Source: an uncultured Lachnospiraceae bacterium (lineage in GTDB: Bacteria > Bacillota > Clostridia > Lachnospirales > Lachnospiraceae). From it: a stretch of DNA of 50,521 nucleotides. This document shows, one piece after another, positions 8,625 through 18,200 of the stretch. The translations under genes and the position numbers were made by a program. The notes under the pieces are model-generated. The model was given only the letters and a program-made list of their open reading frames with translations, did no database searches and was not told the DNA's origin. The first letter of the stretch is position 1; each line of letters begins with the position of its first letter. The stretch spans positions 1-50,521 of the forward strand of contig ONHZ01000049.1 of NCBI GenBank assembly GCA_900317755.1, written 5' to 3'.

Positions 8625-9284
8625 ATGGCAAAATCTACAAATAAAACAAGCACTCTTGAAAACGAGGCCTATGAAAAACTGCGTGACGAAATCTTCACGG
8701 GTGTATACAAACCTGGTACGATGCTGAAGGAAAAACAAATTTCTGATCATCTGAACATCAGCCGTACTCCGGTACGTACCGCCCTTCAAAGACTATTGTT
8801 TGAAAAAATCGTTTCAGAAGATGCGACCGGCCACACTTTCGTAGCCCGCCCCACAAGAAAAGAAGTAAATGAAATTACAGAGATGCGGCTTGCTCTTGAA
8901 CCCATGATTTTCAATCCGCCAGTCACAGACAAACCAGAAATCGCAAAGAAGCTTGAAGATATACTGACTGAACAGAAAGAGGCAGATCCCTATGATAAAC
9001 ACGGCCTCATTACTTTTTCCAAGCTGGACTGTGAATTTCACTGCGAGCTTGCTACCTTTTCTGATAATGATCTTCTAATAGAAAATATCAAATCCTTAAA
9101 CACTATGATGATGCGCTGCAATATTCTGTCAGGCACCCTGGCATTTAATATCCCAGAAGCCTTAAATGAGCACAAAGAAATTATTTCATATATAAAAAAG
9201 CAGAAATACGATTTTGCGCGCCTGGCGCTTTCAAAACATATCAAGAAAGTAAATGACAGGATGTTCATGAATGGAGAAGCCTGA
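8625..9284 (+). CDS. GntR/FadR-type transcriptional regulator (FCD domain)
   Basis: About 219 residues. The N-terminal winged helix spans residues about 10-75 and has the GntR recognition helix ISDHLNISRTPVRTALQRL. A helical C-terminal FCD ligand domain follows (EITEMRLALEPM; histidines in FHCEL, HKEII and KHIKKV fit a metal-carboxylate site). The start is the ATG at 8625 with GAAAGAG eight bases upstream; the GTG at 8616 falls inside that ribosome binding site. It lies 36 bases before the M20 hydrolase gene and likely controls that operon, perhaps also the divergent transporter operon, in response to an amino acid or organic acid. Confidence 0.9.
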   Translation: MAKSTNKTSTLENEAYEKLRDEIFTGVYKPGTMLKEKQISDHLNISRTPVRTALQRLLFEKIVSEDATGHTFVARPTRKEVNEITEMRLALEPMIFNPPVTDKPEIAKKLEDILTEQKEADPYDKHGLITFSKLDCEFHCELATFSDNDLLIENIKSLNTMMMRCNILSGTLAFNIPEALNEHKEIISYIKKQKYDFARLALSKHIKKVNDRMFMNGEA

Positions 9285-9320
9285 AGATAATATTTCAGCA
9301 GTGACGAATGGAGTTTAGTT

Positions 9321-11051
9321 ATGATAAATCAGAAATGCCTTGACCTCACGAAAAAACTTATTAATATAAAAAGCATTAATGGCACATCTGGTGAAAAAGA
9401 TATTGCCTTATTCATTGAGGAATATTTCAGGTCTCTTCCATATTTCAAAGCACATCCTAATAATATTCTCATTCAGAAAATTCCAGAAGATGCTCTTGAC
9501 AGGCGCTCTGTCATTGTTGTCATAAATGGCACCGGCAGGGAATTCGCACCCGGCGAAAAAATTCCTACAATTCTCGTTCACGGACATATCGACACTGTCG
9601 GAATTGATGATTTTGGTCCACTCAAAGAATTTGCAACAAAACCGGATGAACTATTAAGCGAAATGAAGAAGCTCTCTCTCCCAGATGATATCAGAAATGA
9701 TCTTGAAAGCGGTGATTTTCTTTTCGGCCGCGGTGCAAGTGATATGAAGAGCGGTGACAGTGTCTTCATGGTTTTGATGAAGGAATTTTCAGAACATCCA
9801 GAAGAACTATGCGGTAACATAGTCGCTTCATTTAATCCTGTAGAGGAAAACGCCCACACAGGAATCATCACCTCACTGCCTGCCTTCAAGGCGCTGCGAG
9901 ATGAAAAAAAATATGATTTTATCTGTGCGTTAAATAATGATTTTACGACAAAGCTTTACCCGGATGATCCAGGAATTACGATATATACAGGGATGGGCGG
10001 AAAAATCCTGCCATGCTTCTATATATTAGGACGTGAAACCCATGTAGGGCAGTGCTTTGAAGGTCTTGACGCTTCACTAATTGCTACAAAATTAATGGAA
10101 AAAATCGAATATTCTTCTGATTTTGCAGATCTCGCAAAAGGTGAAATGGCCTGCCCTCCTATTGCCCTTAAAATGAAGGATTTGAAGGACTGGTACAATG
10201 TTCAGACTTCAAAGGAAGCTTTTCTCTATTTTAATTACTTTGTCTATGAGAAACCGATGGGGAAAATTACAGAAGAGCTTTTAAATGCAGCAAAGGAAGC
10301 TGTTAACGAAGCCATCGAAACGACCCGTCAGAACCAGAAAATTTTCGATGGCAGGAACCACCTTCCTTATAGCCCGAGAGAATTTTCTGTAAATATTATG
10401 AGCTTTGATGAACTTTTCCAAGAAGCTATAAAAGGCTCTGGAGATTCGAAAGAATCTCTCCATAATAAAATGACTGCGATAAAGAACGATGAAGAAGATA
10501 ATGGCACTGATGTAAGGGAGATGCCAATTGCATTAATCCGCTATCTTATGGCAGAAGCTAAGATTACGGATCCCACTGTAGTTCTCTATTACGCACCACC
10601 TTTCGTGCCACACTGCTGCGTAAAATATGAAGAAAATCATAATGTAGCCTGCGCAGGAAATACTTCTTCAAAACCATCAGCTGCCAAAGCTGTTTCAAAA
10701 AATGGACAAATGCTGTATGATATATTATCTTCTGTCCTGAATGAAGTTTCATCTGAGAAAAAAATAGATTTCAGAATCCTGCGTTATTATCCTTCTCTCT
10801 CAGACTCGAGCTATCTTTCCATCGATGATGATGAAGCATCTATTGATGTGCTTAAGAATAATTTCCCTCTATGTGAAAGTACCATGAAGGTCCCGATTGA
10901 AGAGATCAAAGACCTTTCCATTCCGACACTCAACATCGGTGACTACGGAAGTGATGCCCACAAATGGACTGAAAGGGTGAATATTCCATACACCTTCGGT
11001 GTTCTGCCAGAACTCGAAAGAAGGCTTATTTTAAGACTGCTGGGAAAATAA
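9321..11051 (+). CDS. M20-family metallohydrolase, RocB-like
   Basis: A 576-residue protein resembling RocB, an M20-family protein in arginine utilisation loci whose exact reaction is not settled. The metal-binding motif HGHIDTVG holds the first histidine and catalytic aspartate. GRGASDMKSGD gives the bridging aspartate, and PVEEN the glutamate pair. Further signatures include YAPPFVPHC and NIGDYGSDAHKW near the C-terminus. It follows the GntR gene after 36 bases and is probably its target. With the amidinohydrolase, amino acid importer and aminotransferase nearby it suggests use of arginine or a related peptide or acylated amino acid, which is inference. Confidence 0.85.
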   Translation: MINQKCLDLTKKLINIKSINGTSGEKDIALFIEEYFRSLPYFKAHPNNILIQKIPEDALDRRSVIVVINGTGREFAPGEKIPTILVHGHIDTVGIDDFGPLKEFATKPDELLSEMKKLSLPDDIRNDLESGDFLFGRGASDMKSGDSVFMVLMKEFSEHPEELCGNIVASFNPVEENAHTGIITSLPAFKALRDEKKYDFICALNNDFTTKLYPDDPGITIYTGMGGKILPCFYILGRETHVGQCFEGLDASLIATKLMEKIEYSSDFADLAKGEMACPPIALKMKDLKDWYNVQTSKEAFLYFNYFVYEKPMGKITEELLNAAKEAVNEAIETTRQNQKIFDGRNHLPYSPREFSVNIMSFDELFQEAIKGSGDSKESLHNKMTAIKNDEEDNGTDVREMPIALIRYLMAEAKITDPTVVLYYAPPFVPHCCVKYEENHNVACAGNTSSKPSAAKAVSKNGQMLYDILSSVLNEVSSEKKIDFRILRYYPSLSDSSYLSIDDDEASIDVLKNNFPLCESTMKVPIEEIKDLSIPTLNIGDYGSDAHKWTERVNIPYTFGVLPELERRLILRLLGK

Positions 11052-11105
11052 TACAAATTTCCCTGCAGGACTGCAAAAAACTTATATACAGCGCATGAAA
11101 TCGTC

Positions 11106-11134
11106 TTGAAATAATTTCCATTTCTATATATAAT
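11106..11134 (+). promoter_or_regulatory. Promoter of the RelA/SpoT-domain gene
   Basis: TTGAAA at 11106-11111, a 17-base spacer and TATAAT at 11129-11134. It predicts a leader of about 100 bases before the start codon at 11243. The leader holds short inverted repeats (GATG/CATC) but no riboswitch that I recognise. Confidence 0.6.
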
Positions 11135-11242
11135 AAATTGTTATTTCGATGGCAATCATCGGAAATAATCCGTTAAAATTACTGTTGGGGAGAGGCTGAT
11201 ATTCCCACATATTGTCACTAATGATGTTATTTTGGTTTTGTA

Positions 11243-12232
11243 ATGATTAAACTTGACGATTATTTATACGATGGTCATACGGTTCTCCGTATTCTCCACG
11301 AATTTTCCGACGACATGAAGAAGGCTGCCGAGAAAAATGACAATATAATGGATCTGAATCATAGCAATTTTCTGATCCAGTATACCGAACTTCTTGAGCA
11401 TAATGAATTCCTTACCTCAGAATCCCAGAGGATATTGAATTTTTATAAATATCTCACGAAAGAGTATCCATATCTCGCATTTACCTTCCGTGGCAGGATT
11501 AAATCTCTTATCCGCACAGAAGAAAAATATAATGGCTACATCGTCTCGTTCATAGATGATTTCTATACAAAAAATAAGGCATTTCCCGCTCTTCCGGATA
11601 TTAAAAATTGTCTGAACCGGTTCAGGGATCTGATTGCCTACCGGTTCGTCGTTTCCTTCCCCGAATGTCATCTAAAGGAAGGCGAAAAAAGGGAAGATGT
11701 CGAGGTCAAATACCTCTACGAGATTGCGAATACCCTTCCGAAATTCATGGAGAAATTTGGCTTTACTGCTGAGACCTCATCTATGCGCCAGGATCTTTCC
11801 GATTCTCCGCTTTCAGACGAAGTAAAGCCATATTACCGCGACTACATCCTGCATCCGAAAGCTTCCGGCTACCGCTCACTTCATATTACCTTCTTTGATA
11901 ATATTTCAAGAAACTACATGGAGATGCAGCTTCGTACAAAGGACATGGATGATTATGCTGAAATCGGCATGGCAAATCATTCAAACTATGAGAAAATTCA
12001 GGAAAAAAACAGAACCCGCCGTTCTTCAATTCCAGTCGGCGAGTTCCCAATTTTTGATGATGCTATTGACAGGGTTTCATCCCTTCAGAATCTTGACCTT
12101 TCAAAGGTAAATGTAAACATGTTCGCAGCGGTAAATAACAGCCTGATGAACGATAACTGCGGGCTCTACAGAGGCCGCCTCATCCTTCCATACGAGCATC
12201 TTTCGCACTTCCAGAACGACCAGATCGGCTAA
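11243..12232 (+). CDS. RelA/SpoT-domain protein, probable (p)ppGpp synthetase
   Basis: A 329-residue protein with a RelA_SpoT nucleotidyltransferase domain at about residues 110-260. Motifs are FRDLIAYRFVV, HPKASGYRSLHITF and EMQLRTKDMDDYAEIGMANH, matching the family's synthetase motifs. There is no HD hydrolase domain before it and no TGS or ACT domain after it, so it resembles small alarmone synthetases, but with an N-terminal helical extension of about 100 residues and a C-terminal tail of about 70. The start codon lacks a clear ribosome binding site. It is monocistronic, with its own promoter upstream and a terminator right after the stop. Confidence 0.85.
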   Translation: MIKLDDYLYDGHTVLRILHEFSDDMKKAAEKNDNIMDLNHSNFLIQYTELLEHNEFLTSESQRILNFYKYLTKEYPYLAFTFRGRIKSLIRTEEKYNGYIVSFIDDFYTKNKAFPALPDIKNCLNRFRDLIAYRFVVSFPECHLKEGEKREDVEVKYLYEIANTLPKFMEKFGFTAETSSMRQDLSDSPLSDEVKPYYRDYILHPKASGYRSLHITFFDNISRNYMEMQLRTKDMDDYAEIGMANHSNYEKIQEKNRTRRSSIPVGEFPIFDDAIDRVSSLQNLDLSKVNVNMFAAVNNSLMNDNCGLYRGRLILPYEHLSHFQNDQIG

Positions 12233-12233
12233 T

Positions 12234-12283
12234 GCATAAAAAAACCTGCCTGCCAAAATATGACAGACAGGTTTATTTTTATG
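12234..12283. terminator. Bidirectional terminator between the synthetase and GNAT genes
   Basis: GCATAAAAA pairs with TTTTTATGC on the outside, and AAACCTGCCTGCC (12242-12254) with GACAGACAGGTTT (12262-12274) inside. Mismatches on the plus strand become G-U pairs in minus-strand RNA, so it works best for the GNAT gene, whose stop codon lies inside the repeat, but T-runs flank both sides. Confidence 0.8.
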
Positions 12284-12746
12284 CCACCGCTTTCGCGAAG
12301 CAATCTGATCCTTCGAAATGATCATAAGGCGGATAAGCTACGATTTTTTCAAAGTCACACTTTGATGCAAGCTTAATAGCTTCTGTCATATTTTTGTGTG
12401 CTTCTATGATAATCTTCTTGTAACCCAGTTCTTTTGCCTTTTTACCAAGCTCCTCAACCATTGCTGTGGCAATGCCCTTCTTGCGGTATTTTGGCTCTAC
12501 CCACATTCTCTTGATCTCGACAGCTCTCTCAGAATACTTCTTCAGTCCGGCACATGCCACAGGTCTTTCAGAAACATACACGATCAAAACCTGGGTAATA
12601 AGTGCAGGAGTATTGTTCGGAACAAATTGCTTGCTAAGTTCCTTGTCTCCTCCTACTACATCATCGTAGTATTCTTCGGTAGCCTTAAAAAACTTACGAA
12701 AATCATCGTTCATCCCATCAGTCCAGACAAATTCAAGCGAATCCAT
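12279..12746 (-). CDS. GNAT-family N-acetyltransferase
   Basis: A 155-residue single-domain acetyltransferase. The acetyl-CoA binding signature is MWVEPKYRKKGIATAMVEEL near residue 80, after the typical beta4 segment ACAGLKKYSERAVEIKRM. The C-terminal IIEAHKNMTEAIKLASKCDF is the standard helix before the last strand. AAGGAG lies a few bases upstream of the ATG. The substrate is unknown. Transcription ends in the shared terminator at 12234-12283. Confidence 0.88.
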   Translation of the reverse strand: MDSLEFVWTDGMNDDFRKFFKATEEYYDDVVGGDKELSKQFVPNNTPALITQVLIVYVSERPVACAGLKKYSERAVEIKRMWVEPKYRKKGIATAMVEELGKKAKELGYKKIIIEAHKNMTEAIKLASKCDFEKIVAYPPYDHFEGSDCFAKAVA

Positions 12747-12875
12747 ATCTTTCTCCTTTGAAAAAACACATGCAGTCTACGTCTTTGAAAAACTGCGGTC
12801 TTATTTTACCACAAAGTAGATTTTTTGCTCAATGGTTTTATGAATAAGAATGAAATGTATTGTAAAAAAAATCAA

Positions 12876-13982
12876 TCATCTGATTGCTTTTTTAATACCT
12901 TCATAATTTACTTCTTTGACACTATGTTTTATCGCCTTTACTTTTTCTTTATCAGCATCTGAAAGCCTGTATCCTTCAAGATTTTCTACTACAGCATTTA
13001 TTCCATCAATATCAAAAGCTTCTGCCATTTCTAAAATCACAGAATAGGCATCCTTTAGCTCACTCTCTGAAATTTCCGGTAGTGTCGTCTTTGTATTTCC
13101 TTCGGTAGTATTACCTATACCATTAATTCTAAGCACATCATTAATTGATTCCGACAGCGATCTGTAGTCAGAAAGCAGCTTTTCTGTGCTCATCTCAATC
13201 CTGGCAAAGCTTTCCGAATTCCCTTTCCTTGCCATATCCCCAAGTTCTTCAAGATTGGTACAAGCCGAAGGATCCCGGACTCCATCTTGGAAAATTCCAG
13301 GATATCATTTACGAGTGAGAGCAGCAGCTCTCCAGATGTTTTTATATCTAATGCATAATCCCTGACCTTATCATCTCCGGTCTCTTTTATGATCATTTTA
13401 TCAAGGCCAAGAACAGCATTAATCGGTGTCCGGATTTCATGTGACACTGATGCAAGCAGGCTTTTCTGGGATTTTTTATAAGAATCAAACTCAATTTCCT
13501 TTTTAACCGTCTTCATTACGTCTGCAGAATTCTGAATCTCTGTCACAATTGTAAAAAATACGATTCCTGGTGGAAGAAAAGTGCCCGTATATCCCGTAAT
13601 ATAATAAAAGATTGAATTCAGGATGCCGCTTATCGCAAGCACTGCCGCAGCAATAACTGTCACCTTTATCTTCTCAAATAATACCTTGTCCCTGAATATA
13701 ATATCAATGAGAGTTATCGCACAGTAAATTACCGAAACATACATCGAAAAATCTATCATAAAACCGATCTGATTCTGATTTACTGCACCACTGAAAAGGA
13801 GAATAAAATATAATAATATATCAATAATATCTGCCCATGCAAAAATCATGGCTTCCTTATAATATTTTTTCTCCTATGGATGGCTCAATTTCTATTACTT
13901 CTATATCTTTCTTTTTTAATGATTCTCTAATAGAAATAGCAAGGAAACCTCCTGTGCTGATAAGTACAACTTTTTTGTCCAT
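12876..13982 (-). pseudogene. Broken membrane hybrid histidine kinase
   Basis: Three reading frames carry one decayed gene. 13857-13982 encodes a receiver-like start (MDKKVVLISTGGFLAI) with its own ribosome binding site. A one-base shift in the A6 run near 13868 then moves the frame to the next segment, whose reading continues as KKYYKEAMIFAWADII. That segment (about 13190-13865) has five or so membrane helices and a HisKA phosphoacceptor site, SVSHEIRTPINAVLG, followed by SGELLLSLVNDILEFSKMES. Right after this motif the sequence jumps to a C-terminal tail (12876-13290, from DPSACTNLEELGDM), missing the whole ATPase domain and any receiver. The remnant cannot be a working kinase. It lies just after the BMP/HD-GYP operon. 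Confidence 0.8.
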
Positions 13983-14003
13983 CTTTGATGCCTTTCTTAA
14001 AAA

Positions 14004-15212
14004 TTAATCCTCTACTTCTATCACATCTTTAAGAACATAGTGAAATGATGGAGCAGATGCCTTTTCATTTTCGATATAGCCCTTCGACAGATCTATCGTA
14101 TCCGTATCATCAAATGGATCCACTCCGGTATAATCCCCTTTGAATACGGCAACATCACCAGATTTAAATTCATCAATAATTGTATTTACTTTTTCTTCTG
14201 TTTCTTTTGAGACCAACGCTTCATTGATTTCGACAATCTGTACCCAATCCCGGTCGAAACCAGCACCGATATCATTGCCATTGACATTTCCCTTTACGAC
14301 ATCTTCGATTCTCTCATTATTCATTACTGCTTTCACTGCACCAGTAATATATGGCTTCCAGTTGATTCGGGAGCTTACCAGTGACGTCGTCGGCGCAACT
14401 GAGGTCATGCTCTGGTTATAGCCCACATGATATACAGTTTTGCCCTCTGCTCTTGCCTCTTCACAGGCCACTGCCGGGCCGATGGTATCTGAATGCTGTG
14501 AAATGAGAACGCAGCCCTCATCAATAAGCTCAGCTGCCATTCTCTTTTCTATTGCATAATCAGACCATGTATTTGTATATTTTACTTTCATTGTAGCTTC
14601 TGGAACAACTGACCTCACACCTAAGAAAAATGCAGTATATCCGGAAATAACTTCAGCATAAGGGAATGCGCCTACATATCCAATGACAACATCTTTCTCT
14701 GAGAGCGTGCCGTCATCAATCAGTTCTTTCATCTTTTCGCCTGCTATTACACCGGATACATATCTTCCTTCATAAATTTCTCCCATGAAGGTATGATAAT
14801 TTGAAAGAACTGAATCTTCATTTGCATTTGAACATGTAGCCTGGCAGATCTGGACATCCGGATTCTCAGACGCAATTTCCTTAGCGGCCTCTCCATAGCC
14901 ATAGCTTGTCGTAAAGATAATGTCACAGCCATCATCAACGAGCTTCTGTATTGCCGTTTTTCCATCTGCCTCGCTGACATTTGCCATGGTATCAATCTCG
15001 ACCTCATCACCATATTCTGATGTAAGCTCATGTTCCGCACGGATGAAATTGTTGGTATAAGGGGTCGCATTATCACCTACATAGACGAAGCCAACCTTGA
15101 CCTTGCTCTTCGTTTCATTCTTCTCTGAATTCCCCATGGAAAAAAATGCACTGGCAATGATCATACATAAAACCACTATTGCAGTAATAATGAACATTGG
15201 TCTTTTTTTCAT
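14004..15212 (-). CDS. BMP-family (PnrA-like) extracytoplasmic substrate-binding protein
   Basis: A 402-residue protein of the basic membrane protein family that normally feeds nucleoside or purine ABC importers. An N-terminal hydrophobic helix (residues about 7-27) lacks a lipobox cysteine, so it is likely membrane-anchored. Family features include VGFVYVGDNATPYT, the DIIFTTSYGYGEA segment, IGYVGAFPYAEVISGYTAF and VYHVGYNQSMTSVAP. No ABC permease or ATPase genes accompany it. Instead its ATG overlaps the stop of the large HD-GYP receptor gene (ATGA), so it more likely acts as the ligand-sensing partner of that receptor. The last point is inference. Confidence 0.88.
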   Translation of the reverse strand: MKKRPMFIITAIVVLCMIIASAFFSMGNSEKNETKSKVKVGFVYVGDNATPYTNNFIRAEHELTSEYGDEVEIDTMANVSEADGKTAIQKLVDDGCDIIFTTSYGYGEAAKEIASENPDVQICQATCSNANEDSVLSNYHTFMGEIYEGRYVSGVIAGEKMKELIDDGTLSEKDVVIGYVGAFPYAEVISGYTAFFLGVRSVVPEATMKVKYTNTWSDYAIEKRMAAELIDEGCVLISQHSDTIGPAVACEEARAEGKTVYHVGYNQSMTSVAPTTSLVSSRINWKPYITGAVKAVMNNERIEDVVKGNVNGNDIGAGFDRDWVQIVEINEALVSKETEEKVNTIIDEFKSGDVAVFKGDYTGVDPFDDTDTIDLSKGYIENEKASAPSFHYVLKDVIEVED

Positions 15213-18200
15213 GATTCATCCCCTTCTTTCTTTTCCTTGCTGTGATAAATTTCTTCGATATTTAATTCACCACTTACTACCAGGGCAATCATGATATCAG
15301 CAATTTCAGGGTCAAACTGCGTGCCGCTGCATCGGACAAGCTCTTCAAGAACAAAATCTATGTCTAGCTGTTTCCTATATACCCTGTTCGCAGTCATGGC
15401 ATCAAATGCATCTGCGACACCTATGATCCTGCCGTATAGAGGAATGTCTTTACCCTTAAGGCCAGTCACATAACCATGTCCATCATACCGCTCATGATGG
15501 TAAAGGGCACCTTCCACAACATGGTCTATGCCAGTAAAGTTCTTAAGGATCTCAGCGCCTTTCGTAACATGCGTCTTCATAATGTCATACTCTTCATCTG
15601 TAAGTCTTGCCGGCTTATTTAAGATCGCATCAGGAACACCGATTTTTCCAATATCATGAAGAAGTGCTGCCTTCCTGAGATTCTCGCACTCTGCTTCTGA
15701 AAATCCCATCTTTCTGGCAATCATGACAGAATACTCAGAAACTCTTTCAGAATGCTTGCTTGTCCTTTCGTCCCTTGCATCAAGCGTCTTTGCAATCGTA
15801 AGAATCGCATCATTACTCATCTGAACCTGTTTCTTTGCGATTTCAACCTCTTTCATCTGCATCTTCAAGGTTCTGCCAACCTGGGTGCGGAAGATGAGCC
15901 ATGTAAACCATGCTATGCTCGCTCCTGCGATTCCAAAGAAGTAAAAATAAAAATAATTTTCATCATACAGGGATTTCTCTTTTATGAAGACCATTTTTGC
16001 CTGCTCAATCTCTGTTTCCCTGTCCCGGCCTAATACAGAGATCGTAAATGTATATCTGCCTGCAGGAAGATTGTTGTAGCTTATTTCTGAAAGCTCAGAA
16101 AGCGGCATCTCATATGTCTTCTTATCAAAACCTTTTAGCGTGTATGTAATGTATGGATTCTCTGTAGAGTAATTGATTATTTCCGGCGAAAGAGTGACCC
16201 TGCCTGCATCCCTTGAAATAGTAAATGGCATGCCGTTTTCAAGATTATAAGACCTTCCGTCTACATTAACCTTTGGAACGCTGATTCTATAGGTGTGATA
16301 ATCTCCAGAAAATGTAGAAAGATTGAACTCATAAATTCCATGATTTGATGACACATAATAATTTTCATCGGCATCAAGGAAATTGTATGCATTAGCTGTA
16401 AGTGCATAGGTAAAACCCTGGTTTGCATTCCAGAGCTCTGTAATCATATCTTTTGTATTATTGATTAAGTTTTCAACAGCTGTGACATAGATTCCTGAAC
16501 TTCCGATAATAAACGCACTTCCATTCTTATCAAAACAGATGTCGTAATTGTTTGAATATGGGAAATTCGTAACCTCATCGTAATTAATCCCATCATTAGA
16601 ATAGCATATTCCGTTACTTGTAACAGCAAATACATTTTTTTCGTACTTTGGAAGCTTTAAGATGACATTTGAAGAAATTCCATCTTTTTTAGTAATGTAT
16701 TTTGAAATTTTCCCATCCCTTACAACTGCAATGCCATCTCCATCCGTACCGGCTAATAAAGTTCCATCAGAAAGCGCAGTGAGGCAGAGTATTTTTTCGG
16801 CGCCCTGACTTGTTACTATCGTATTATCTATGCTGCCATCTTCATTAATAAGGCTTATACCGCCATTACCTGCAACGGCAATTCCATCACCGTATTTAAT
16901 GGCTACTCTTGCCTTATCTCCAAACAGTCCACTGGTACTATCTATCGTAGTGATTTCTCCAGCATTGTTTAAGCGAATAACTCCCCTTCCATCGGTGCAT
17001 ATCCATAATGCATTTACACTTGAAGCAAAAATGCACCTGATCCTGACGCCGTCCAGAGCTGCGGTGATTTCATTTTGTACTATGGAATAGGTATTACTGT
17101 CCATGATATAAAGACCTGTGTCTGTTCCTATATATAGATACCCACTCCATTTGTATACCGTATTTACGACATTTTCAGGAAGACCTGCTGTCTGAAACAG
17201 GTCAGTAACGCCTGAATATGCCATCTTCATAAGTCCCATACGGGAGGACGCAAACCAAAGATCTCCCTGATAATCCATTGTCATAGCTTCAATGGAATTT
17301 GTAAAGGCTCCGGTTTTTAGCAGAACAAAGCCATTCTCTCCATCAAGATAACCAATTCCCTCATCTGAAACGACAAAAATATCATCTTCATTTTCTATTG
17401 GATATATAGCATTAATCTGCTTTATGCCGGAAAGTGTCATAACACTGCCCTGCGAGAGAACATTATTATCTGAGATGCTGTAAGTAAAAAGCGTATTGCC
17501 GGCTGTGCCTGCAAGAAGTCTGCCATCGTCTGTGAATTTTACTGAAGTAAACTGGCTGTCAGGATTTTCAAGGACATTCCTTATATTCGAGCCGTCAGTA
17601 ATATAATATAATTTGCCACTTGAAGTAACACAGGCTACGCGTCCGCTGTTATCCGTATCAATTGATATGACATCTGCTATGGTATCGAAAGTCTTTATGA
17701 TATGAAGGCCTCCGGCAAGAGATACGAGGGCAAGGCCCTGGGATGTACCTACGTAATAGATACCATTCTGTCCGCCGCCAATGCTTCTGACAGAGTCAGA
17801 CGGCAGGCCATTGTCACTTGTAATGACGTTTGAAATTTTTTCATTTATTGCGATGGAAAGACCATTATCATTTGTGCCAATCCAGAGCCTACCTTCAAGA
17901 TCCGTGTAAAGGCAGTTTACATTCTTGACAGAATCATAATCCATATGAGTGAATGCCCTGCCATTATATCTGTAAAGACCGGCATAGGTTCCAACCCAGA
18001 GAATACCATCATTTGTAGTCGCTATATCATTTGCCTCGCCGCATGGAAGACCGTTCGTATTGTCATAAATGGTCTGCACATATGAACTATAGTCCGTGCT
18101 GAAGGATGTCTCTGCAGCAGTACTCTCTGTTTCTTCTGAAGCATTGGCATCTGAAGTATTTTCTTCTGCCGAAGAATCTGTCACTCCTGATGCATAGACA

